Numbered from the stretch's first letter, positions 1 to 9,749 are shown. The stretch is DNA of 64,000 nucleotides from G963665185 sp049723905 (GCF_049723905.1 NZ_JBJKFD010000001.1:3658001-3722000); one strand, 5' to 3'. Notes: a model not told the origin generated them from the sequence alone. Translations and numbers: made by a program.

Positions 1-2490
1 GCTGGACTGCACCCTGTGCAGAAAATCGGCTTCCCAAGTGGCGCTGCAATGGGCAAGACCAACATCCTCGGTCAGTTCATCCATGATGTGGATGCTGGCT
101 TCGAGCAGATCTATGGCCCATTGATTGTAGCGGGTCCGGCTGAAGTTCAGGGATACGTCGGTTTCGTTGCGCAGCCGCGGCAGGGGCATTCCCTGAAAAA
201 AACAGCAGTACATGTTGTGGCCAAAGGCGTAGGCCGCGTACTGGAGGTTGCCGAAGCGGGAACCGATCTCGTAGGCGTCGGCATAATCCCGGCTGCTCAG
301 GCTGAGATGGTTGAACCAGTGGCGGGCGGAGCTTCCCATCATCAGAAAAAAGACGCTCTTGTCCGAGGGCGAGTCAAAGGTCTGGGTCATGAGTTGTTCG
401 GCAAGGTCGGAGAATGCGCCTGCCGTGGCAAAGTCGTCCGCCACCCAGATGAGAAGTCCGGCAAGGGCTGTGTGGCTGTAGCCCACTTCGGGCATGTTGC
501 CGTAGCGCAGGATGAGGTTGACCACTTTGGGTACCAGCACCGACCATAATCGTTGGTGCGAGCGGTAGCAGGGCGGCCCCATGGTGATGAGAAGCTGGGT
601 GGCCTTGCGCATTTCCGGATGGCGCATGATAGGCATGTCCGCATACGAAGTTACGGGACGCTCTTTCAGCGTAGTGCGAAGCGTCTTGAGCTCCATTTCG
701 AGCCTGGCCTGGTAATCGTCCTCCGGGAGGTTTATTCCCAGGGCCTGCAGGCCGCTGCGACCAGCGGAAATGGCCTCCGGATAGCGTGCCTGCAGCGTAT
801 ACTGGACAATCATAACCCGTTGCGCCTCGGCCTTTTCCAACGGAGTGGTGGCGTGGTTTATGGCCTTTTGCAGCAGACTTTCAGCCAGCTTCTTGCTTCC
901 TTCCAGAAATTCGCTTTCAGCCCATTCCAGGTGCAGGGCCATGGTCATGGCATAGTTGGTTTCCCATGCCTGCTCGGTTTGGCCTGCGCTCTGCAACAAC
1001 TCCCCGGCCATGCGGTGGAACTGCAGCGCGGCATTGTAGGCTGTGGTGGCTACAGCCTTGCGTGCCGCCCTGATGTTCAGTTCCAGCAGCCGCATTTTGT
1101 CCTGGTCGGTTGTTATGAAGCGCTGGCCTGCGTTCATATGCGAGGTTATCTCGAACAGGTGTTCGTCCAGCTGGGTGCTGTCGTAATTTTCCAGAAGCGT
1201 CGTCCCTATGGCCAATCGGACCTTGGGCTCGTCTTCCTTGGGGATCAGCCCGTGGGCGGCTTTCTGAATGCTGTCGTGGGCGAATTTGAAAATATCGACG
1301 GACTTGTTCGTGTTTGCGGCAGCAGCCTCCGCATAGGGCGGAACCGTAAGAAAACCCTTTTGCAACCCGGGGGAAAGCAGGCTGAGGCATTCGGATTTGC
1401 CGCGTCCGCTGACGAGGGACAGATCGGCAAGGCTGAAGGTGTTGCCGATGCTGGCGGCCAGGAAAAGAAGCTCCTGAAGCGGCGCGGCATAGTTGGCAAA
1501 GCGCTGGGCAAAAAGGTTGCTGATGGAATCCGGAAAAGTGCCGGTATCGGAGGTCTCGTTTTTCCAGCGCCATATTCCGCCCGGTGCGGACGGCTCCGGT
1601 GTCGGATCATACCGCAGCGTGCCCCTGGAGTGGATGAACCCCAGCAGAGCATGCATAAAGAAAGGGTTTCCCCTGGTCCTGTCGTAGATGATGTCGGTCA
1701 GCTGCTGCAGGTCCGCCACCTTGGGGGCAAGGGCGTCCCGTATGAACTGTTTCACGTCGCGTCGGCCAAGGGGGAAAATTTCCTTGCTTTCTATGCGTGG
1801 GTTCAGGATGTGCATCTCCTGAAGCACCGCGGCAAAGGGATGCGTCTCGTCCACTTCGTTGTTTCTGTAGGCCGCAACAATCAGGACGTATTCCAGATTT
1901 CCCGTGCCGAGCAGCCTGAAGAGTTCCAGGGATGCCGGATCGCCCCATTGCCAGTCGTCGATGAACAGAACGACCGGATGGTCCGGTTTGCAGAAGACCT
2001 TGAAGAAGTTGTGGAAGATACCATGCAGTCTGTGGCGGGCCTCGATGGGGCTGACCATGGTCACCGGGGGCTGTGGGCCTATGAAAGCTTCGAATTCCGG
2101 GGCAATTTCAAAGAGCAGACGCCCCAGGTCGCCGACGGCTTCCAGAAGTTCCTCTTTCCATTGGGCCTGCATCTCCGGGGGCTGGGAGTAGAGTTGCTGC
2201 AACAGTATTCCCATTACCTGCCGGAAGGCCGAGTAGGGTATGTTGCCCTGGATTTGGTTGAATTTTCCCTGGCAGAAGAACCCGTTGCGTTGGAGTGTGG
2301 GCTCTTCCATTTCCATCACCAGGGAGGTTTTTCCCACGCCGGAAGGGCCGGGGATAAGCAGCAGTCTGCCTGGTCCCGAACATGCCTCCTCAAGAATTGC
2401 CAGCATCTCTCCCTTGAGCTTTTCACGGCCGTACAGCCGTTTGGGCAGATGCAGCTCTTTTTTTATGTTGTCTGGCAAGTTCTGGTTCAC
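1..2490 (-). CDS. STAND/AAA_16-type signalling ATPase, N-terminal part (runs off left edge)
   Basis: About 830 codons are visible and the frame is still open at base 1, so the C-terminus is missing. A Walker A motif, GPSGVGKTS, lies near residue 48, and a Walker B with the FIDDWQWGD pattern lies near residue 170. This is the arrangement of the predicted-ATPase module found in large ATPase/histidine-kinase fusions and related transcriptional regulators. A long helical, TPR-like region follows. No protein-kinase domain precedes the ATPase. The start is taken as the GTG at 2490, which has AGAGG nine bases upstream. The frame is open back to a TAG near 2612 but contains no ATG in that stretch. 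What sits at the C-terminus (kinase, GAF or HTH) cannot be seen. Confidence 0.8.
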   Translation of the reverse strand, partial: MNQNLPDNIKKELHLPKRLYGREKLKGEMLAILEEACSGPGRLLLIPGPSGVGKTSLVMEMEEPTLQRNGFFCQGKFNQIQGNIPYSAFRQVMGILLQQLYSQPPEMQAQWKEELLEAVGDLGRLLFEIAPEFEAFIGPQPPVTMVSPIEARHRLHGIFHNFFKVFCKPDHPVVLFIDDWQWGDPASLELFRLLGTGNLEYVLIVAAYRNNEVDETHPFAAVLQEMHILNPRIESKEIFPLGRRDVKQFIRDALAPKVADLQQLTDIIYDRTRGNPFFMHALLGFIHSRGTLRYDPTPEPSAPGGIWRWKNETSDTGTFPDSISNLFAQRFANYAAPLQELLFLAASIGNTFSLADLSLVSGRGKSECLSLLSPGLQKGFLTVPPYAEAAAANTNKSVDIFKFAHDSIQKAAHGLIPKEDEPKVRLAIGTTLLENYDSTQLDEHLFEITSHMNAGQRFITTDQDKMRLLELNIRAARKAVATTAYNAALQFHRMAGELLQSAGQTEQAWETNYAMTMALHLEWAESEFLEGSKKLAESLLQKAINHATTPLEKAEAQRVMIVQYTLQARYPEAISAGRSGLQALGINLPEDDYQARLEMELKTLRTTLKERPVTSYADMPIMRHPEMRKATQLLITMGPPCYRSHQRLWSVLVPKVVNLILRYGNMPEVGYSHTALAGLLIWVADDFATAGAFSDLAEQLMTQTFDSPSDKSVFFLMMGSSARHWFNHLSLSSRDYADAYEIGSRFGNLQYAAYAFGHNMYCCFFQGMPLPRLRNETDVSLNFSRTRYNQWAIDLLEASIHIMDELTEDVGLAHCSATWEADFLHRVQSS

Positions 2491-2499
2491 CGTCCGGTT

Positions 2500-2504
2500 C
2501 CTCT
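2500..2504 (-). promoter_or_regulatory. Ribosome binding site selecting a GTG start
   Basis: AGAGG on the minus strand lies nine bases before the GTG at 2490. No ATG exists in this frame between the upstream stop and the P-loop, so this site decides the start. Confidence 0.5.
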
Positions 2505-2800
2505 TTCTGGCTTGGGCGGTGTATCGCAGGGGACCCCGCAAACCATATGTTTTCCCGACGTGTTGGAGGGCATTGTCCACTTGTCGCACAAGTGAGTTTG
2601 TGAAAACCTACCCGAAAAAAAAGCCAAGAGCTAGCCAAGATAGGAAGAAAGTATGGGACTGGCACTTATTTTTTACACAGGGCGGGAACTTTGTATCTGA
2701 TTGGAGTGCTGATAAGGGAATTTTCCCGGCAGTGTGCGGGGCTGCCCAGGTACTTGCCCAATAAGACCCGCACCGGGAACGAAAAATCGGAGGAAAGCGC
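2505..2800. other. Intergenic, divergent promoter region
   Basis: This stretch lies between the leftward ATPase gene and the rightward alkyltransferase-like gene. It is locally AT-rich around 2610-2700, as expected for two divergent promoters. I see no convincing -35/-10 pair, and a TGGCAC at about 2668 lacks the matching -12 GC for sigma-54. Confidence 0.4.
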
Positions 2801-3145
2801 GTGGCGCAAGGTGAGTTTACACAGCGGGCAATGCGGATAATACGGGCCATTCCCAAAGGGCGGATAGCGGCCTACGGACAGGTGGCACGGCTGGCGGGCA
2901 GTCCGCGAGCCGCCCGGCAGGTGGTGCGTGTGCTGCATTCCTGCTCGGAAAAACATGCTCTGCCCTGGCATCGCGTGGTGGACAGGAACGGCCGGATTTC
3001 ATTGCCCCCCGGACGGGGCTTTGAAGAGCAGTGTACATTGCTGCGGGCCGAGGGAGTCGTTGTGGATGAAGACGGCGCCATCAGCCTGGAGCGCTTTCAA
3101 TGGCGTCCCGGACCGGAGGAAGATTTCGGCTGCGGTGAAGGATGA
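2801..3145 (+). CDS. Alkyltransferase-like protein (MGMT-fold, Cys replaced by Trp)
   Basis: The 114-residue protein matches the C-terminal DNA-binding domain of O6-alkylguanine-DNA alkyltransferases, including the GRIAAYGQVA helix-turn-helix entry and the SPRAAR segment. The active-site PCHR is PWHR at residues 55-58. ATL proteins such as E. coli YbaZ carry this substitution. They bind alkylated guanine without transferring the alkyl group and flag the lesion for nucleotide excision repair. The start is GTG, with GGAGGA ending seven bases upstream. It is monocistronic and meets the LysE gene tail to tail nine bases away. The assignment is firm and the exact role is inferred from the family. 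Confidence 0.9.
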   Translation: MAQGEFTQRAMRIIRAIPKGRIAAYGQVARLAGSPRAARQVVRVLHSCSEKHALPWHRVVDRNGRISLPPGRGFEEQCTLLRAEGVVVDEDGAISLERFQWRPGPEEDFGCGEG

Positions 3146-3154
3146 ACCGGGGAA

Positions 3155-3769
3155 TCAGCCCTGTGGGCCGAACATCGGCAGGTACACCTGTTGGTAGGCC
3201 ATGTCGCAGGCCACAAGGACGAGCAAAAGGCTCATTATTTTGTTCAGCACATTGAAAAACGTGGGATTGGCGATACGCCGTCCAACCACGGCACCCATGG
3301 CCGCATAAAGGGTGGGAGCGCCGAACCCCAGCAGCCCGAGCAAGGCGGACCAGATGGCAATGGAGCTTCCGGTGATGCCGCTCCGGGGAAAGAGCACCGT
3401 GGTTACGGGAAAGACCACCATAAAGGCCTTTGGGTTGAGCAGCTGCATAAGCAGACCGTCCACGAACGTCAGGCGGGAGGAGTTTGTATTCTGAACGTTC
3501 AGCGTTACGGGGGCGGTTGCCAGCTTGGCGGCAAGGTAGAGGATGAAGGCGCAGCCGAGGATGCCTATATACGGCAGCATGGCGTGGGAGATGATGGTGG
3601 TTCCTGCGTAGCCGACAAGCGCGAACCAGAAGGAAAGAGCGCAGGCCACGCCAAGGGAAAAGGGGACATGGGCGGTAAGCTGCTTTTGCATGCCGTTGTT
3701 CAGGCTCAGCAGGTTGACCGGACCGGGCGTATACATCACGCCGATGGAAAAAGTAATGATTTCAAGCAT
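3155..3769 (-). CDS. LysE/RhtB-family amino-acid exporter
   Basis: The 204-residue membrane protein has the family N-terminus, an MYTPGPVN segment near residues 12-19, and about six hydrophobic stretches. RhtB-type proteins export amino acids or their analogues at the inner membrane; the substrate here is unknown. The start is the ATG five bases after the stop of the upstream AraC gene, so the two are translationally coupled. The frame extends further upstream inside the AraC gene, but that part is not LysE-like. The pairing suggests that the regulator senses the exported compound. Confidence 0.9.
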   Translation of the reverse strand: MLEIITFSIGVMYTPGPVNLLSLNNGMQKQLTAHVPFSLGVACALSFWFALVGYAGTTIISHAMLPYIGILGCAFILYLAAKLATAPVTLNVQNTNSSRLTFVDGLLMQLLNPKAFMVVFPVTTVLFPRSGITGSSIAIWSALLGLLGFGAPTLYAAMGAVVGRRIANPTFFNVLNKIMSLLLVLVACDMAYQQVYLPMFGPQG

Positions 3770-3774
3770 GGGAA

Positions 3775-4602
3775 CTACTCGGCTATCTGCTGCTGGTATT
3801 GTTTGGGTGTGATTCCATAGGTCCTTTTGAAGTGCCGGTTCAGATGGCTGGCATCGGCGAAACCGCACATCTGGGCCGTGCGGCTTGCCGGAGTGCCGCT
3901 TCCGATAATTGCCCGTGCCTTGTTGACCTTGCAGTTCAGGACATACTGATGCGGGGTGATGCCAAACTGCCCCCGGAAAAGGCGGATGAAGTGGTACTTG
4001 GAAATATGGGCCACGTTGCAGAGGGCATCTATTGAAATATCCTGTTGCAGGTTGTCGTGGATATACTCCCGCACCTGTTGCAGCGCCTTGTCCTTTCCCC
4101 TGCTCCTTGCGGGCTCTGTCGATTTTCCCGTACGCCGGGCAAACCAGGTGGCGATCTCATAGATATGCAGTTCTTTTTCCAGCCGGGAGCTGCCCTTGGT
4201 GGTCATGCACCGGGCAAGGGAGAGAATCTGTCTTTTGAGTGCTTCATCGTGGAGCAATGTTCCCGAAATTCGCGGTGCCGAAAGCTCCGGCCCTTCCGGC
4301 GCGTTGATGAGCGTGCTGATTTCCCGGGGATGAATGTACAGCATGACGTACTTTAACGGGGCGCTGGTGCCCGGATTGCCGTCGTGCACCTCCTCGGGAT
4401 TGAACAGGATGATGTTGCCGGGTTTGCTTTTGAAATGGCTTCCCAGGCAGCGGAAGTCCTGGAGTCCGGAAAGGGTCACGCCCAGGGCGATTTCTTCGTG
4501 CGCGTGTTTTTTATAGGAAAAGTCGTTCATCTCCGCATTGAGTACGGTGACGCCTGGAAGATGGCGACTGCCCTGAAATATGAAGTGATTGTCCTTGGTC
4601 AT
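3775..4602 (-). CDS. AraC-family transcriptional regulator (cupin + HTH)
   Basis: The 275-residue protein has an N-terminal cupin-like sensing domain (HAHEE at the barrel entrance, roughly residues 25-130) and two C-terminal helix-turn-helix motifs (residues 180-275) ending in the typical AraC pattern FADASHLNRHFKRTYGITP. It is translated just ahead of the LysE exporter and probably controls it and itself. The ATG at 4602 is preferred. A TTG at 4662 would add 20 residues but has no better ribosome site. The ligand is unknown. Confidence 0.88.
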   Translation of the reverse strand: MTKDNHFIFQGSRHLPGVTVLNAEMNDFSYKKHAHEEIALGVTLSGLQDFRCLGSHFKSKPGNIILFNPEEVHDGNPGTSAPLKYVMLYIHPREISTLINAPEGPELSAPRISGTLLHDEALKRQILSLARCMTTKGSSRLEKELHIYEIATWFARRTGKSTEPARSRGKDKALQQVREYIHDNLQQDISIDALCNVAHISKYHFIRLFRGQFGITPHQYVLNCKVNKARAIIGSGTPASRTAQMCGFADASHLNRHFKRTYGITPKQYQQQIAE

Positions 4603-4810
4603 GGTTTTTGATCCGTTCGTTTCCAAAAAGATAGGGCATTTCAGGGCGGAAATCTTGAACAAAGTTGCGGAATGTGCGTGAGGGGGAAAAAGGGGCGGAA
4701 AGCGGGAATTGCCTTGTGCCCCGGGGGAAAATCTGCGGCCTTGCAGCCCTCCGGCTGGTGGTGCGACCAGACCGGAGGCTTGAGGGCCGGGAGCTGAAGA
4801 CCGTTATGAA

Positions 4811-5968
4811 TTATGCTTGTTGTTGTCTGGCTTTGGCTATCTGGCCGGGAATGAACAGGCAAAAGACCAACGAGGCCGCGCTCAGTGCCGTACCCCCCAT
4901 GAATATCCAGGACGGATGGATGCTCCAGGCAAGCCCGCCCAGAAAGGGAAGAAGTACCGCGGCGGTGTGGTTGATGGTCCCCCCGGTCGCCATGGACGAG
5001 GCGATATCCTTGGGCTCGGCGATTTTTTGGAAAAAGGTGTTGATGGCAATGGTAAAGCTGAAGACGAGGTGGTCTACAATATACATGGACGCAACCAGCA
5101 GTTTGCTGTCGCTGAAGGCGTAGCAGCTGAAAACCACCAGCAGAACAAGGTATTCCAGGGCAAGCACGTTGCGTTCGCCAAAGCGGTTTACGGCCTTGCC
5201 CACCAGGGGATTGACGATGGTGGCGATGATGTTGTTCAGCACGAACAGCCCGGTGACCTCCTGGATGGTGAAACCGAACTTGGTGATGAGCAGAAAGACC
5301 GCAAAGGCCACGAATATCTGGCGACGGGCACCGGCCAGAAAGGTGAGCGTGTAGTAGAGCCAGTATTTCTTTTTCAGAAACATCTTCTTGTTCTGGATGG
5401 GGACGTCCTTTTCCTTGGGCCCGGGCCTGAGGGAAAAACCGATGATGCCGAGGCATACCACCAGAACGCCCAGCACCAGATACATGCTTGTGTAGCCCAT
5501 GAATTCCGAACAGCCCAGGATGACCAGGCCGATGAGGATGTTGGCGATTGCGCTGACACCCTTGAGCTTGCCCAGCACAATCGGTGCCTGGTGCAGGTTG
5601 AAGTACTGCAGTGTCAGGGACTGGTTCAGGGTCTGGTAGAAGTGAAAGCCGGTGGACATGATCAGCGTGGTGATGACCAATCCCCAGAAGTGCGGGAAAA
5701 GTCCGGTGGCGGCTACGCCTATGCCCATGACGCCGACGGAAAGAGCGGCCAGTTTACGCTCCGTGATAAAGGGCAGCAGAAGTACGATGAGCATGCCCAT
5801 CAGCCCGGGAACTTCACGTATGGACTGGATTGCCCCCATCTGTTCTCCGCTGACGTGGCCAATTTCCACGGCGAAGTTGTTGAACATGGTGCGCCAGCCC
5901 TGCAGCCCGAATGCTGTTGCTATCGCTATAAGAAAAAGGAAAAGGTACATGCGATTTTTCAAAGTCAT
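4811..5968 (-). CDS. Major facilitator superfamily transporter
   Basis: The 385-residue inner-membrane protein has about twelve hydrophobic segments and a charged central loop (KEKDVPIQNKKMFLKKKYW, residues 185-205), as in MFS_1 carriers. No motif points to a particular substrate. It faces the AraC_N regulator at 6387 across a 418-base gap, which suggests control by that regulator. A 208-base gap separates it from the AraC gene at 4602, so it is probably its own unit. Confidence 0.82.
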   Translation of the reverse strand: MTLKNRMYLFLFLIAIATAFGLQGWRTMFNNFAVEIGHVSGEQMGAIQSIREVPGLMGMLIVLLLPFITERKLAALSVGVMGIGVAATGLFPHFWGLVITTLIMSTGFHFYQTLNQSLTLQYFNLHQAPIVLGKLKGVSAIANILIGLVILGCSEFMGYTSMYLVLGVLVVCLGIIGFSLRPGPKEKDVPIQNKKMFLKKKYWLYYTLTFLAGARRQIFVAFAVFLLITKFGFTIQEVTGLFVLNNIIATIVNPLVGKAVNRFGERNVLALEYLVLLVVFSCYAFSDSKLLVASMYIVDHLVFSFTIAINTFFQKIAEPKDIASSMATGGTINHTAAVLLPFLGGLAWSIHPSWIFMGGTALSAASLVFCLFIPGQIAKARQQQA

Positions 5969-6386
5969 AACTCTATCTGCCTTCTTGAACTTTCTTCAGT
6001 GAAATTGGAATGAAGTCTGGCGGGAACCTCTCCGAAAACTCTCAGCTCTGCAAAGCAGGGCTGCCGGGCTTTGGGAAAAAGGCATCCCATGCGGTAAAAT
6101 CCCTTGAAACAATGTGCCGAGAAGGTCGCTTTGCGAACTGGTAGTGTATGGAAAAAACAGACACCGGGTAGCACAGGCCTTGGGGCGGGTGGGCTGCTGT
6201 TGCAGCCAGTGGACCAAAATCGCCAATACACCGTGCTGGGAGCAAGGGCAAGAACAGAATGCATCATATCTACGGCAGGTTGAGAGATGCTTTTTAACTA
6301 TTGTTCGATACTCCGAAGTGAGAGGGAATTGTATTGTCCATAGGCTTGAATGGCTGGTATCGAGGTGGGGAAAGAAGGAGTTTTTC
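5969..6386. other. Intergenic between divergent MFS and AraC genes
   Basis: The region should hold both divergent promoters and any operator for the AraC-type regulator. I found no clear inverted repeat or sigma-70 hexamer pair. The rightward open frame extends back to 6114, but the strong ribosome site at 6375-6380 argues that it is not translated. Confidence 0.4.
6375..6380 (+). promoter_or_regulatory. Ribosome binding site selecting a GTG start
   Basis: AAGGAG lies six bases before the GTG at 6387. This sets the start of the AraC_N regulator well downstream of the first ATG in the open frame. Confidence 0.65.
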
Positions 6387-7364
6387 GTGAATGTTCCCAA
6401 AAACACTGCGGTGCAGAAAGACCTGGATGCGATCCGTTCTGTTCTCGCGGGGCAAATTTACCGGTGGACCGAAAAGGAGCACCGTCTTGAAACCGAAGTT
6501 CCAGGGCTGATCCTGTTCCGGCACGAACAGCCCACAGACCCTGTAAGCGTCATGCACGAACCAAGTGTCTGTCTTATTGCCCACGGCTCGAAGCGGGTCA
6601 TGCTGGGGGACGAGGAGTACGTGTACGACGCCAACAACTACCTGCTTACCTCGGTGGGGCTGCCGGTCATCTCCACCATCACCGAGGCCAGCCCGGAGGA
6701 ACCTTTTTTGGGGCTGGTGCTGCGCATCGAATTGCGGGTTGTGACGCAGATGATGGTGGACAGCAACCTGCCCATGCCCGGAACGCGCAAAGCCGGGCGC
6801 GGACTTTTGGTGAGCAGTGTCTGCAGGTCGCTGCTCGATGCCTTTCAACGGTTGATAGGTCTGTTGGATCAACCCGAGGATATCCCCATTCTTGCCCCGC
6901 TCATTCAAAAGGAAATTATCTACCGGCTGCTCGTGGGAGGCCAGGGCCCCCGCCTGCGCCAGATCGCCTCGGCCGGGAGCCACGGGCATCAGGTGGCCTA
7001 CGCCATAGAGTGGATGAAGAAAAATTATTCCAGCCAGTTCAAGGTGGAAGGGCTGGCCCGTCAGGCAGGCATGAGCACTTCCACGTTTCACCACCATTTC
7101 CGGGCCATGACCGCCATGAGCCCGCTGCAATTCCAGAAGTGGCTCAGGCTGCAGGAGGCGCGGCGGCTTATGATTGCGGAAAATTGTGATGCGGCCAGTG
7201 CGGCCTTGGAAGTGGGCTACGAGAGCCCGTCGCAGTTCAGCCGGGAGTACAAACGGCAGTTTGGCGCGCCGCCCCTGCGCGACATCAAGAACCTGAGCCG
7301 CATGGGCAAGGATGGGGGCCTGGAAGAGAGCTTCCGGGGGATGCGGACAACCACCAAAAATTAA
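6387..7364 (+). CDS. AraC-family regulator with AraC_N-type sensing domain
   Basis: The 325-residue protein resembles the YqhC-like group. The N-terminal effector domain covers roughly residues 10-170 and includes CLIAHGSKRVMLGD and VSTITEASPEEPFLGL-like stretches. The C-terminal double helix-turn-helix (residues 200-300) has MSTSTFHHHFRAMTAMSPLQ and the closing EVGYESPSQFSREYKRQFG. Known members respond to aldehydes or control oxidoreductases and transporters. Here the likely target is the divergent MFS gene. The GTG start is set by AAGGAG. Confidence 0.87.
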   Translation: MNVPKNTAVQKDLDAIRSVLAGQIYRWTEKEHRLETEVPGLILFRHEQPTDPVSVMHEPSVCLIAHGSKRVMLGDEEYVYDANNYLLTSVGLPVISTITEASPEEPFLGLVLRIELRVVTQMMVDSNLPMPGTRKAGRGLLVSSVCRSLLDAFQRLIGLLDQPEDIPILAPLIQKEIIYRLLVGGQGPRLRQIASAGSHGHQVAYAIEWMKKNYSSQFKVEGLARQAGMSTSTFHHHFRAMTAMSPLQFQKWLRLQEARRLMIAENCDAASAALEVGYESPSQFSREYKRQFGAPPLRDIKNLSRMGKDGGLEESFRGMRTTTKN

Positions 7365-7388
7365 GCGCTCACCAAATGTCCGGGGCGG

Positions 7389-8396
7389 TTACTGCGGACA
7401 GGTATTGTCCGTCACGTAATCGTGCACCCGGATTTCCCCCATGGCTATTTTGCTTTTGATCGCAGCGATGCGTTTTCTCATTTCCGGGGAAACGAGCGGC
7501 GCATTGTTTTCGTCAAAGGCCAGTCCCACCGCGTCCTGAGTAACGCCGAAATATTTGATGTTGTCCCGCCATATTCCGCGTCTTGCCTGCATCAGAGCGG
7601 CATAAACAACCTGGTCCGTGCGCTTGAGCATGGATGTGAGCACATGGCCGGGGAAGAGTCCGTTCTGGTTGCGGTCCACACCTATGCCCAGCTTCCCTCT
7701 TTTGGCTGCGGCCTCCAATACGGCCGGGCCCGCTCCTCCCGCGGCCTGGTAGATGACGTCCGCGCCCTGATCCATGAATTTGTCGGCCATGGCGGCCGTG
7801 GCATTGCCGTCAAACCAGGCGTCCTTGTACGACCCTGTAAATCCCGTCAGCACATCAATTTTTGGGTCCACGTATTTGGCCCCCTGCCTGAAACCGCAGG
7901 CAAAGCGCCGCATCAGCGGTAAGTCGGATACGGAAATAAAGCCTATTGTGCCGGATTTGGACGCCATGGCTGCCAGCGCCCCGGCCAGGAACGATCCCTC
8001 GTGCTCCGCGAAATTCAGGGAAAACATGTTGGGCTCGTCCTTTACCGTGCCCATGACCACGAAGCGGGTCTTGGGGTACTGGCGGATAAAGGGAAGAAGG
8101 TCCTTCACATGGTTTCCGTACAGCAGGAACACGGGCGAGTAGCCTTGGGCGCACACTTTCTGCACGCATTGCATGTAGATATCCATTGCATTGGACGTGA
8201 GGATTTCCTTGCACGGTATGCCGGTCTTTCGGGCGAAGAGCGCGACGCCTTCGTGGACGGTCAGATTGAAGGAATTTGCCTGGATATCCCCCTGGTAGAT
8301 GACCACCGGACGAAAAATTTCGGCATGTGCCGGGAGCGGAAGGGTGGTTGCGAGAACACAGGCCAGGAGAGATGCAAGCAGTAAGGTCCGGAGCAT
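7389..8396 (-). CDS. BMP-family (PnrA-like) periplasmic binding protein
   Basis: The 335-residue protein has a signal peptide cleaved after PLPAHA (about residue 25) and no lipobox. The rest matches the basic membrane protein family of ABC substrate-binding proteins, with NFAEHEGSFLAGALAAM, GFISVSDLPLMRRFACGF and GVDRNQNGLFPG as recognisable segments. Such proteins usually deliver purine nucleosides or related compounds to an ABC importer. No permease or ATPase is adjacent, so it is an orphan or serves a distant transporter. AAAGGA lies seven bases before the ATG. Confidence 0.87.
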   Translation of the reverse strand: MLRTLLLASLLACVLATTLPLPAHAEIFRPVVIYQGDIQANSFNLTVHEGVALFARKTGIPCKEILTSNAMDIYMQCVQKVCAQGYSPVFLLYGNHVKDLLPFIRQYPKTRFVVMGTVKDEPNMFSLNFAEHEGSFLAGALAAMASKSGTIGFISVSDLPLMRRFACGFRQGAKYVDPKIDVLTGFTGSYKDAWFDGNATAAMADKFMDQGADVIYQAAGGAGPAVLEAAAKRGKLGIGVDRNQNGLFPGHVLTSMLKRTDQVVYAALMQARRGIWRDNIKYFGVTQDAVGLAFDENNAPLVSPEMRKRIAAIKSKIAMGEIRVHDYVTDNTCPQ

Positions 8397-8669
8397 TGGG
8401 TAATCCTTTTGCGGAAGAGTTTTGTCTTCATAGCAGGAGTTGCCAGGAAATCAACCGGCGGGATTTTCTTGCCCAAGAAAATAATACCCGTTTTTCCCTG
8501 CCCCATGCAAAGTGGAAATTAAAAAACTGTCCTTGGGTATGCAGTCCTTTATCTGTTATTCTGAACTCATCTTTGATGGACAATGCGCGCTGCATTTGGG
8601 GATTTGCGGACTTTCAGGCTGGCGAGAGGGCGGATGGCGAACCGTAATTAATGACCGGAGGATACCGAG

Positions 8670-9749
8670 GTGCTGGAACTTTCCTTCGAAGTCTTGGCAA
8701 AATACGTGCGAAGTGCTTTTGACGGAGCAGAGCTTCTGGATGCCGGAGATATCGGTTCCCTGGATGAACAGGGCATGAAGGGGTTCGGCTACGGCAAACC
8801 CGTGCGCCTGCGTTTCAAAAGGAACGGACAGGTGGAAGAAGCCGTGCTCTCCGTGATGAAAGGCGATAAATACGGCCACCAATACTATTGGGACAGAGCC
8901 CATGTACTGCTGTTCCAGTACGAGACGAGCGCCCGCCTGGAACGCCACGTCCGTCCTCTGGGCGTTGGCTATGTGAACCAGGGGGGGAACCTGGTTCCTC
9001 TGGATGGCCCGCAGGAATTCTTCATCGTCAATGAAAAGCTGGAAGGCTACGACTATTTTCGGGACCTGGACCGCATACGGGGTGGCGATTTCCGTGACTC
9101 GGACGTGGAAATGGCCCGCGAGCTTGCCCGCTGGCTGGTCCGCATCCATAGGAACAAAAAGGACGAGCCCGATCTGTACTACCGGCGTATCCGCAACCTC
9201 ATAGGCGCGGACGAGTGCATCTACGGGTTGATCGACGAGGCCTTTCCGTCGCCGTTTGAGTTCTTTTCCGCCGAGTGCTTCCGCGCCCTGGAAAAGCGCA
9301 TAGTGGATTGGCGCTGGCGGTTGAAGAATATGACCCATCGTCTGAGCACGGTGCACGGGGATTTTCATCCCTGGAACGTGCTGGTGGACGGCGAAGGCGG
9401 CTTTAGGGTGCTGGACCGCAGCCGTGGCGAGTGGGGCGAACCCGCGGGCGACGTGGCCACCATGGCCATCAACTATCTGTTGTTCGGCCTGTACGACAAG
9501 CCCCGCCTGAGCGGCCCGTTCGAAACCCTCTACAAGGCGTATTTCGAGGAATACCTGGAGCAGAGCGGTGACGAGGAGGTGCTGGAGGCCATTGCACCGT
9601 TTTTTGTTTTTCGTTGTCTGGTCATTGCCTCGCCGGAGTGGTATCCGGATCATCCCCCCCAGGTGCGCAAAGGGCTGCTGAGCTTTCTGGTCAATGTGCT
9701 GGAAGACAGCCATTTTGATTGGAAAAATGTGAACAAGTACATGAGATAG
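8670..9749 (+). CDS. Aminoglycoside-phosphotransferase-fold kinase
   Basis: The 359-residue protein has the APH catalytic loop HGDFHPWN (residues 229-236) and a following metal-binding aspartate in VLDRSRGEWGEPAGD (D249). It belongs to the APH/choline-kinase fold and phosphorylates an unknown small molecule. It starts at a GTG with GGAGG upstream and is followed nine bases later by an APS-kinase-like gene. The pair probably acts on the same or consecutive substrates. Antibiotic resistance is not implied by the fold. Confidence 0.8.
   Translation: MLELSFEVLAKYVRSAFDGAELLDAGDIGSLDEQGMKGFGYGKPVRLRFKRNGQVEEAVLSVMKGDKYGHQYYWDRAHVLLFQYETSARLERHVRPLGVGYVNQGGNLVPLDGPQEFFIVNEKLEGYDYFRDLDRIRGGDFRDSDVEMARELARWLVRIHRNKKDEPDLYYRRIRNLIGADECIYGLIDEAFPSPFEFFSAECFRALEKRIVDWRWRLKNMTHRLSTVHGDFHPWNVLVDGEGGFRVLDRSRGEWGEPAGDVATMAINYLLFGLYDKPRLSGPFETLYKAYFEEYLEQSGDEEVLEAIAPFFVFRCLVIASPEWYPDHPPQVRKGLLSFLVNVLEDSHFDWKNVNKYMR

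Noticed and set aside
553..2595. Long rightward open frame opposite the ATPase gene
   Set aside because: It is antisense to the ATPase frame, which has clear Walker motifs; GC-rich codon usage keeps the opposite strand open.
2661..2680. TGGCAC considered as a sigma-54 -24 box
   Set aside because: No GC at the required ten-base spacing; a T-run occupies the -12 position.
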